Positions 57,883 through 64,000 of a DNA stretch of 64,000 bases are shown one piece after another (position 1 is the first letter of the stretch; each line of letters starts with the position of its first letter). The DNA is from Marinobacter sp. C7. GTDB taxonomy: Bacteria; Pseudomonadota; Gammaproteobacteria; Pseudomonadales; Oleiphilaceae. The stretch spans positions 124,001 through 188,000 of the forward strand of contig NZ_JAKQZH010000001.1 in NCBI RefSeq assembly GCF_022343555.1, given 5' to 3'. The notes beneath the pieces were generated by a model. It did no database searches. It had not been told where the DNA came from and was given only the letters and a program-made list of their open reading frames with translations. The translations under genes were made by a program, and so were the position numbers.

Positions 57883-57989
57883 GAAAATGGCCAAAAAAGT
57901 GTCGTCTTTCCGGGCGTATTTCTTTTGGCTGTCAACGTTCTGTAGCTTCCGGATGTTAGCTTGGAAGGTTGATGGCTGGAGGTGTGTGC

Positions 57990-59090
57990 ATGACTGAATT
58001 ACGTGATCTGACCCCGCATACGGTCATTTCCCATGAGCAATCGCGGCGCGGTCGGCGGCAGCGGAGGCAGTTGCGGACATTCCTGCCGGAGATGGTGACG
58101 CTGGAGCGGACGCTGGCGGAAGCACCGGTGGCGGTCACGAGCAGTGTCGTCGATCGCGTGGCGCTTGGCGATCTGAAGCTGCCGATCTATCGGGTGGATA
58201 TTGGCACTGGAAAGCCGGAGGCCCCCGCCGTACTGCTGGTTGGCGGCGTGCATGGCCTGGAACGGATCGGCACGCAGGTGGTGATGGCCTGGCTGGGTGC
58301 CTTGCTGAAAAGGCTGGCCTGGGATGAACAGCTGACAGCATTGCTTGAGAAGGTTCATCTGACCGTGCTGCCAATACTCAATCCCGGTGGCATGTATCTG
58401 AACCAGCGCAGTAATCCCGGTGGGGTCGACCTTATGCGCAATGCCCCCATCACCGCCCAGGATCGCAGCGCCTTCCTGTTGGGCGGCCAGCGACTGTCCC
58501 GCAGGTTGCCCTGGTACACTGGTGATCCCGGGCAGGGGATGGAAGTGGAGAACCGGGCGCTGGAAGCCGTGATTCGGGAGCTCTTGCCAGGGCGGCCATT
58601 CAGTGTTGCGCTTGATTGCCACAGTGGCTTCGGCTGGCAGGACCAGATCTGGTTTCCGTATGCCTACCGTCGGCGCCCCATGCGGCGGATCGCAGCGGTG
58701 ATGGCCCTCAAGCTGATCTGGGAACAGACCTATCCCAATCATGACTACCGATTCGAACCCCAGTCGCGCCATTACCTGACGCACGGGGACCTGTGGGATT
58801 ACTTCTACAAACAGATCAACCGGGACAATGCCGGGGTGTTCCTGCCCCTGACCCTTGAAATGGGGTCCTGGCGATGGATCCGAAAGCGCCCAAGGCAGCT
58901 GTTCCGGCTGGACGGCCTGTTCAATCCGCTGGTTCCCCACCGCCACAAACGGGTGCTGCGTACCCATCTGACCTGGATTGATTTTCTGCTCAATGCGGCG
59001 GCAAGCCACCGGAACTGGTTGCCCGATGCCGAGCAGGAGTCCATGCTGAGGGAAGCTGCGATTTCGCACTGGTACCGGGATACAATCTGA
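57990..59090 (+). CDS. M14-family zinc carboxypeptidase (succinylglutamate desuccinylase/aspartoacylase-like)
   Basis: A 366-residue cytoplasmic metallopeptidase-like protein. The zinc ligands fit GGVHGLERIG (H-x2-E) and LDCHSGFG (His). The catalytic Glu is in LTLEMGSW. GGMYLNQRSNPGGVDLMRN is a substrate-region marker of M14 proteins. The N-terminal 35 residues are basic. A GGAGG nine bases before the ATG at 57990 supports this start over one seven codons earlier. The next gene starts one base after its stop. Confidence 0.85.
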   Translation: MTELRDLTPHTVISHEQSRRGRRQRRQLRTFLPEMVTLERTLAEAPVAVTSSVVDRVALGDLKLPIYRVDIGTGKPEAPAVLLVGGVHGLERIGTQVVMAWLGALLKRLAWDEQLTALLEKVHLTVLPILNPGGMYLNQRSNPGGVDLMRNAPITAQDRSAFLLGGQRLSRRLPWYTGDPGQGMEVENRALEAVIRELLPGRPFSVALDCHSGFGWQDQIWFPYAYRRRPMRRIAAVMALKLIWEQTYPNHDYRFEPQSRHYLTHGDLWDYFYKQINRDNAGVFLPLTLEMGSWRWIRKRPRQLFRLDGLFNPLVPHRHKRVLRTHLTWIDFLLNAAASHRNWLPDAEQESMLREAAISHWYRDTI

Positions 59091-59091
59091 C

Positions 59092-59829
59092 ATGCACTGG
59101 ATATTGTTGCGGGGGCTGATTCGGGAGCAGGCCCACTGGGGCGAGTTCCCCGCTGCGCTTCAGTCCGCCTTTCCCGGGCACCGGTTTCACGCCGTTGACC
59201 TTCCCGGCACCGGTGTCCATTTCAGGGAGGCCAGTCCGGCCACCATCGAACGCATTCGTCAGCGGGTTTGCCAGCAGGTAAGCCATATCCCACGTCCTTT
59301 CGGGATCATTGCCCTGTCCATGGGCGGCATGGTGGCGCTCGACTGGGCCCAGCATGCCGAAATAGGCGAAATCCAGCAGCTGGTGATGATCAATACCAGT
59401 TGCGGCTTCAGTCCGCCCTGGCAGCGAATGCGGCCAGCGGCCTGGCCCCGGGTTCTGCGACTGCTGTCGCGCCGGGAACTGTTTGATCGGGAACGGGACC
59501 TGCTGGAACTGACCTCCAATCGGCCGGTGCCTCTGGCCTTGGCCAAGCGCTGGTACAGCATCCAGCGTCAGCGTCCGGTCAGCCTCGCCACAGCGTTCAA
59601 TCAGCTGAAAGCGGCGGCCAGTTTCACACCTGCGCCCGAGCGCCCCCTCCCTGATGCCCTGCTGCTGGCCAGCCGGAGTGATCGTATTGTGCACTTCAAG
59701 TGCAGCGAAGCCCTGGAGTCCCGCTGGCAGTGGACTCTCAGACTCCATCCGGATGCCGGTCACGATCTGCCCCTCGATGAGCCAGCATGGGTTCTGGAGC
59801 AGATCCGGGCCTGGTTGCCCCGTGCCTGA
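59092..59829 (+). CDS. Alpha/beta hydrolase paired with the carboxypeptidase
   Basis: A 245-residue alpha/beta hydrolase. The nucleophile elbow is ALSMGGMVAL (Ser-Met-Gly-Gly), the acid is in ASRSDRIV, and the His is in HPDAGHDLPLD. The start HWILLRGLIREQAHWGEF gives the strand and oxyanion part, with RG replacing the usual HG. No signal peptide. It is one base downstream of the M14 gene, so the two are probably translationally coupled and act on related substrates (an ester or amide plus a peptide bond, by inference). Confidence 0.86.
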   Translation: MHWILLRGLIREQAHWGEFPAALQSAFPGHRFHAVDLPGTGVHFREASPATIERIRQRVCQQVSHIPRPFGIIALSMGGMVALDWAQHAEIGEIQQLVMINTSCGFSPPWQRMRPAAWPRVLRLLSRRELFDRERDLLELTSNRPVPLALAKRWYSIQRQRPVSLATAFNQLKAAASFTPAPERPLPDALLLASRSDRIVHFKCSEALESRWQWTLRLHPDAGHDLPLDEPAWVLEQIRAWLPRA

Positions 59830-59920
59830 GGTTGCTTGACGCAACTCTTTTTTGCGGTCAGTCTCTTGCTATCCAGGAACCAAGTTTATCCATCCAACAC
59901 CCGGAACGGAGCTGACCAAA

Positions 59921-60538
59921 ATGAAAATATTCGAAACAAAAACTGCCCCGAATCCCCGCCGCGTGCGCATGTTCATGGCCGAGAAGGGCCTGCTTGATCA
60001 GGCCGAATTCGTCGAGATTGACCTGCAAAAAGGCGAGAACCTGACGCCGGAATTTGTTGCCCGTAATCCCATGAAGAAAGTGCCGGTGATGGAGCTGGAT
60101 GACGGTACCTGTATCGCAGAGACCATGGCCATCTGCCGCTATTTCGAGGAGGCCTACCCGGACGCGCCGAAGCTGCTCGGGGAAAACCCTCTGGAGAAGG
60201 CTCACCTGGAGCAATGGCTGCGCTGGATCGATTTCTATTTCTTCCTGCCCACCGGCATGTGCTTTCAGCACACGACCGGCTACTTCAAGGACCGGATGAA
60301 TCCCATCAAGGAATGGGGCGAGGAGTGTGGCCAGGGCGTGGAAAAGTTCATGCACTTCCTGGACAAACACCTCGAAGGCAAGGAGTACATCTGTTGCGAC
60401 CGGTTCACCGCGGCCGACATCAACGCCTTCACCACGGTGGCCTTTGCCCGGGTGGTGAATATCCGGATCAAGCCGGAGCAGACCAACCTTCAGGCCTGGT
60501 ATGACCGGATCAAGGCCCGGCCGTCAGCCCAGGCTTGA
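59921..60538 (+). CDS. Glutathione S-transferase
   Basis: A 205-residue GST. The N-terminus KIFETKTAPNPRRVRMFMAEKG is followed by NPMKKVPVMELDDGTCIAETMAICRYFEE, the cis-Pro/glutathione-binding segment. The C-terminal domain has DRFTAADINAFTTVAF, the N-capping box. The ATG at 59921 is preceded by GGAG eleven bases upstream; the frame is open 23 codons further. Its 3' end overlaps the convergent cyclase gene by 15 bases. Confidence 0.9.
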   Translation: MKIFETKTAPNPRRVRMFMAEKGLLDQAEFVEIDLQKGENLTPEFVARNPMKKVPVMELDDGTCIAETMAICRYFEEAYPDAPKLLGENPLEKAHLEQWLRWIDFYFFLPTGMCFQHTTGYFKDRMNPIKEWGEECGQGVEKFMHFLDKHLEGKEYICCDRFTAADINAFTTVAFARVVNIRIKPEQTNLQAWYDRIKARPSAQA

Positions 60539-61684
60539 TCCTGCCTCCAGTCCCCGGCTGGCCGGAATCGACCTTACCCGGTTCCGGCCAGCCGCTTTTG
60601 CCTCATAAAGCCCCTGATCCGCTCGTGCAATGAGGCTTTCCGGGGAATCCTCTTCCGTGAAACAGGCCAGTCCGAGGCTGATGGTTTGCTGCACTGAAAT
60701 CTCCTGGCACCGCTCGGCATCCTTGCATTGCACCGGGGTATCAGACATGGCCGCGAGAATTTTGCGAGCCACCTCCATGGCCCCATCCAAGTCCGTGGCA
60801 GGGAGCAGTATCAGGAATTCCTCGCCCCCCCAACGGCATACCGCATCCTGCTGACGCAAGCTGGCACCAAGGCGCACGGCCGTCTCCCTCAGCACGAGAT
60901 CGCCGAAGTCGTGCCCATAGGTGTCGTTGACGGTCTTGAAGTGATCCAGATCGCCGATGATCAGGCAAAAGCGTTCCCGTTTTTCGCGTCGGGCACGGCT
61001 GATGGCATGTCTGACCATAGGCAGGAAGGCGTGCCGGTTGAGCAGGCCGGTCAGTTGATCGGTGGTCGCCAGCTCCTTCATTTCCTGTTCGCTCAGGAAC
61101 TGATGCTTGCCGAGTCGGCGCATGATTTCCGAGACGACCAAACCGATGAGCAGCATGACCGAGGGCCCGAACAGGAACGGGGTGAGACTGATCAGCGGAA
61201 CCTCAACCAGAACGGCTACGAAAACAAAGAGTATCAGCGGAGTGAGGAACTGGATTACCCAGTCCCGGGTTCCCCTGGTGGCGAGCAGGGTGACCCCGAA
61301 AAAACTGATCATCAGGCCTTCACTGACCTGGCTGAGAGCCTCGGGCCAATACTTTGCGTAAATCAGGAACAGGCCCAGGATCGAGAACATCAGTGACAGC
61401 GACATCATCCTGAGGAACACCTTCGGACGCCAGTTGGGTACTCCGGTATAATGCGCCAGCAACGTGATGATCACGCTGAAATAGGCCGGCGCCCTGATGA
61501 GAGAGGCCATCGACCAGAGTTCCGGAGAGGGGGCGCCTCGTAATTCGCGGCTGAAGAGATAGGCCAGAAGCGTGGTCAGTATCAGCCAGGCGCTGTAGAA
61601 AGCGAAAATTCGCTCCGTGCGTTCCTGATAACACAGGTAAGCCGTTTGCCACTTACGGGGAATATTGAGGTCGGAAAGACGCAC
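60524..61684 (-). CDS. Membrane diguanylate cyclase (GGDEF)
   Basis: A 386-residue protein with six hydrophobic helices in the first half (about 25-195) and a C-terminal GGDEF domain. The domain starts TTDQLTGLLNRHAF and has CRWGGEEFLILLP; an RxxD inhibitory site (RQQD) lies five residues before GGEEF. It should make c-di-GMP at the inner membrane. The start is GTG at 61684 and is the least certain part of the call. It is separate from the first cyclase (4045-5148), with a different membrane region. Confidence 0.9.
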   Translation of the reverse strand: MRLSDLNIPRKWQTAYLCYQERTERIFAFYSAWLILTTLLAYLFSRELRGAPSPELWSMASLIRAPAYFSVIITLLAHYTGVPNWRPKVFLRMMSLSLMFSILGLFLIYAKYWPEALSQVSEGLMISFFGVTLLATRGTRDWVIQFLTPLILFVFVAVLVEVPLISLTPFLFGPSVMLLIGLVVSEIMRRLGKHQFLSEQEMKELATTDQLTGLLNRHAFLPMVRHAISRARREKRERFCLIIGDLDHFKTVNDTYGHDFGDLVLRETAVRLGASLRQQDAVCRWGGEEFLILLPATDLDGAMEVARKILAAMSDTPVQCKDAERCQEISVQQTISLGLACFTEEDSPESLIARADQGLYEAKAAGRNRVRSIPASRGLEAGSSLG

Positions 61685-61825
61685 GGCTGGAAGTCACTCC
61701 CCGAAAGTTTCAAAATGCATATTAAATTCTGTCCATACCCTACAACAAAATCAAGTTTTGATAAGTAGTTCACATCTTGGTGGATTTACCTACAAGAGCT
61801 TGTTTGATCCAGTCCGGAGTTCCAG

Positions 61826-62440
61826 ATGTCTGTGTCCGAGAAACTCGGGTGTACCCTGAGCAAAATTGATGAAGCCAACCAGGCCGACCCGAACCGGGAG
61901 GAAGTGGGCGGCGAGGTTCTGCCTCGGGAGTTTGCCTATAGCCAGCACATGACCCGCTGGTTGTTTGAGCTGGAACCGGAACCGAGCGACCGCATGCAGA
62001 TAGCCTGCAGGGCCCAACACATCGAGCGCTGGACTATGCCCCGCAGTGAGTTCGGCGAGGGTCGGAAGAATTACTACCTGTGGCGCCAGGCCTGTGGTCG
62101 CATGCACGGCCGCCGGGCAGCGGAAATCATGGCCGAATGCGGCTATCCCGAGGCAGAGTGCCAGCGGGTGGAGACCATCCTCACCAAGCGGGAGCTACGC
62201 CAGGATCCGGACACGCAGCTGCTGGAGGACGTGGCCTGCATGGTGTTCCTGGAGCGCTATTTTGCGCCGTTCTATGAGGAAAAGCCGGAGTATGACCGGG
62301 AAAAGTGGCTCCGGATTGTGCGTCGGACCTGGGGCAAGATGTCGCCCCGGGGGCATGAGGCGGCGCTGAAGCTGGCCGGCGGGATGCCCGCACATTTGTT
62401 GGAGCTTTTGCAGGAAGCTCTAGAAGGTGCTGAAGGCTGA
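61826..62440 (+). CDS. DUF4202-family protein
   Basis: A 204-residue protein of the DUF4202 family, recognised by SKIDEANQADPN, YSQHMTRWLFEL, RAQHIERWTMPRSEF and LEDVACMVFLERYFA. No signal peptide or membrane segment. A His-x-x-Arg-Trp motif and conserved Arg/Glu residues suggest a helical catalytic or binding fold, but the function is unknown. GGAGTTCC precedes the ATG. A strong terminator follows it, and trpC is convergent. Confidence 0.85.
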   Translation: MSVSEKLGCTLSKIDEANQADPNREEVGGEVLPREFAYSQHMTRWLFELEPEPSDRMQIACRAQHIERWTMPRSEFGEGRKNYYLWRQACGRMHGRRAAEIMAECGYPEAECQRVETILTKRELRQDPDTQLLEDVACMVFLERYFAPFYEEKPEYDREKWLRIVRRTWGKMSPRGHEAALKLAGGMPAHLLELLQEALEGAEG

Positions 62441-62449
62441 CTCTGGTGC

Positions 62450-62487
62450 ACAGGCCGGCCCTGCCCACCGGCCTGTATCTATCTTTT
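62450..62487 (+). terminator. Intrinsic terminator after DUF4202
   Basis: ACAGGCCGG (62450-62458), nine-base loop, CCGGCCTGT (62468-62476), then a T-rich stretch ending in TTTT. Convergent trpC ends four bases later. Confidence 0.85.
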
Positions 62488-62490
62488 CAG

Positions 62491-63312
62491 TTAGCCTTCC
62501 GGAAAAAACAGCTCTTTGAGTTTTTGACCGGGCTCTTCCGCCCGCATAAACGATTCACCCACCAGGAAGCCGTAAATGCCCCGGCTGGTCATGGCGTCCA
62601 CATCGTCCCGGGTCATGATGCCGCTCTCGGTCACCGTCAGCCGGTCCTGGCCGATCCGCTCGTGCAGCTCGAACGTGGTGTCCAGGGACACCTCGAAGGT
62701 GTGCAGGTTGCGGTTGTTGATGCCGACCAGGGGCGTTTCCAGGGTCAGGGCGTCGTCCATCTCTTCCGGATCGTGTACCTCCACCAGCACATCCAGCCCG
62801 ATTTCGTGGGCAATTCCTTCCAGTTCCTGCATCTGATTCCGGGTCAGGCAGGCAGCAATCAGCAGGATGCAGTCGGCACCGATGGCACGGCTTTCGTAGA
62901 CCTGGTAGGGCGCCACCATGAAATCCTTCCGGATGACCGGCAGGCTGCAGGCAGCACGGGCGGCTTTCAGGTAGTCCTCGTGGCCCTGGAAGAAGTCACG
63001 GTCGGTCAGCACGGACAGGCAGGCCGCGCCGCCCTTCTCATAACTTTCGGCGATCTCGGCCGGTACGAACGGATCGCGCAGGATGCCCTTGCTGGGGGAA
63101 GCCTTCTTGATTTCGGCAATCACCGCAGGGGTCTGCTGTTCAATCCGGGTTCGCATGGCGTCGGCAAACCCCCGGGCAGGTGCCTGGTCGCCCGCCATGG
63201 CCTTCAGGTCGTCAATCGTGACGCGGCGTTTACGCTCGTCGATTTCCTGCCATTTCCGGTCAACGATCTTCCGAAGAATGGTGGGAGTCTTATCAAGATG
63301 TCTGTCAGTCAT
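62491..63312 (-). CDS. trpC: Indole-3-glycerol phosphate synthase
   Basis: A 273-residue monofunctional TrpC TIM barrel that closes the indole ring in tryptophan synthesis. Catalytic residues lie in [13 protein letters not shown] (Lys), [18 protein letters not shown] (Lys), [22 protein letters not shown] (Glu), [13 protein letters not shown] (Asn) and TVTESGIMT (Glu, Ser). It lies 12 bases downstream of trpD in the usual operon. In Pseudomonas the next gene is vfr; here that gene is 15 kb away. Confidence 0.97.
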   Translation of the reverse strand: MTDRHLDKTPTILRKIVDRKWQEIDERKRRVTIDDLKAMAGDQAPARGFADAMRTRIEQQTPAVIAEIKKASPSKGILRDPFVPAEIAESYEKGGAACLSVLTDRDFFQGHEDYLKAARAACSLPVIRKDFMVAPYQVYESRAIGADCILLIAACLTRNQMQELEGIAHEIGLDVLVEVHDPEEMDDALTLETPLVGINNRNLHTFEVSLDTTFELHERIGQDRLTVTESGIMTRDDVDAMTSRGIYGFLVGESFMRAEEPGQKLKELFFPEG

Positions 63313-63324
63313 GTCAGGCCCGCA

Positions 63325-64000
63325 TCAAAAACACTGGGAAAAATCAGCCAGCTCGGACATCTTGCCCGCAGCCAGTCCCGATCCCATGGCATCCAGCGCC
63401 ATCTCGACGCCGGCTTTCGGGGTGTCCGCCAGGCCGGCAATGTAGATGGCGGCACCGGCGTTCAGGGCGATCAGGTCCCGGGCCTTTTCCGTGATCTCAT
63501 CATGGTCCCGGCCAAACGCGGCCCGGATCAGTTTCAGGGATTCCTCCGAGGAATCCACATCCAGCCCCACCAGCGACTGACTCTTGATGCCGAGATCTTC
63601 CGGAGTGATGTCATATTCGGTGATCTCACCATCCTTGAGCTCCGCCACGTGGGTGAGGGTGGCCAGACTGATCTCGTCCAGGCCGTCCTTGGAATGCACC
63701 ACCATGATGTGCTCCGCACCCAGCCGCTTCATCACTTCCGCCATGGGGCGGCACAGCTCCCGGGTAAACACGCCCAACAGCTGTCGCTTGACGCCGGCCG
63801 GGTTGGTCATCGGGCCAAGGATATTGAAGATGGTCCGGCAGCCCAGCTCCTTGCGTGGGCCGATGGCATGCTTCATGGCACCGTGGTGGGCCGGGGCGAA
63901 CATGAAACCCACGCCGATCTGCTCCACACAACGGGCTACCTGCTCGGGGGTCATGTTCAGATTGATCCCGGCTTTCTCGATGAGATCGGCACTGCCGCTC
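63325..64000 (-). CDS. trpD: Anthranilate phosphoribosyltransferase, 5' end outside the window
   Basis: The visible 224 codons are the C-terminal two thirds of TrpD, which joins anthranilate and [19 protein letters not shown] at the window edge shows that the frame continues beyond base 64000. [21 protein letters not shown] (anthranilate site), [29 protein letters not shown] and a C-terminal [20 protein letters not shown] follow. The N-terminal PRPP motif (GTGGD) is not in the window. Confidence 0.95.
   Translation of the reverse strand, partial: SGSADLIEKAGINLNMTPEQVARCVEQIGVGFMFAPAHHGAMKHAIGPRKELGCRTIFNILGPMTNPAGVKRQLLGVFTRELCRPMAEVMKRLGAEHIMVVHSKDGLDEISLATLTHVAELKDGEITEYDITPEDLGIKSQSLVGLDVDSSEESLKLIRAAFGRDHDEITEKARDLIALNAGAAIYIAGLADTPKAGVEMALDAMGSGLAAGKMSELADFSQCF

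Overview
The window looks like chromosomal DNA of a marine, heterotrophic, Pseudomonas-related gammaproteobacterium, most likely Marinobacter or a close relative. This rests on protein sequence and on gene-order blocks shared with Pseudomonas: rpmG-rpmB-radC-coaBC-dut-algC-argB, hemB-ppk1, ferredoxin-coaD, engB-cytochrome c4-dsbA, and crp(vfr)-osmC-speD. The DNA is GC-rich and densely coding. I saw no rRNA, tRNA, CRISPR array, transposase or phage gene. The species assignment is inference.

Layout. 0-7.3 kb: TesB thioesterase, a membrane EAL phosphodiesterase, a flavodoxin, a diguanylate cyclase, a PiT phosphate transporter and a small orphan protein. 7.3-12.4 kb: a PLP decarboxylase of the PanP type, a YlxP/DUF503 protein, and a TetR/AidB-like acyl-CoA dehydrogenase operon. 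12.6-18.3 kb: a SutA-like small protein, hemB, ppk1, a DUF945 protein, ferredoxin and coaD. 18.5-23.4 kb: a GMC oxidoreductase, a Tat lipoprotein and a coniferyl-type aldehyde dehydrogenase, divergent from a TetR gene across a perfect palindrome. This set looks like an alcohol-to-acid oxidation module. 23.2-26.5 kb: a probable small RNA, engB, cytochrome c4, dsbA and an EEP-family protein. 26.6-37.2 kb: ribosomal proteins L33 and L28, radC, coaBC, dut, a membrane-tethered algC, argB, an orphan envelope protein, argE and argA. 37.2-47.0 kb: a lipoprotein peptidase, a 1251-residue PilZ-DUF1631-GGDEF-EAL protein, prkB, pirin, azoR, speD, an OsmC-like gene and crp. 47.0-62.4 kb: an accessory-looking block with a hydrolase, modABC, a sterol-desaturase-like enzyme, two GSTs, lipoproteins, a proXWV-type osmolyte transporter, a zinc carboxypeptidase/hydrolase pair, a diguanylate cyclase and a DUF4202 protein. 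The window ends in trpC and a truncated trpD.

Two non-coding signals stand out. (1) Three intergenic palindromic elements (7298-7404, 9743-9936, 18400-18509) share a core but are bounded by arms of about 27 bases. The arms pair almost perfectly within each copy and differ between copies. The small hairpins inside also change sequence while keeping their pairing. This pattern of compensatory change suggests a structured, dispersed element. (2) At 23246-23387 a sigma-E/AlgU-type promoter precedes four consecutive stem-loops, the last a strong terminator, convergent with engB. This is the position and orientation of Spot 42/ErsA-type small RNAs.

Four c-di-GMP-related genes lie in the window: one likely phosphodiesterase, two likely cyclases with inhibitory-site motifs, and one doubly degenerate PilZ-containing protein that is more likely a receptor than an enzyme. 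No run of more than about 300 bases lacks a gene; the larger gaps hold the elements above, operators or terminators.
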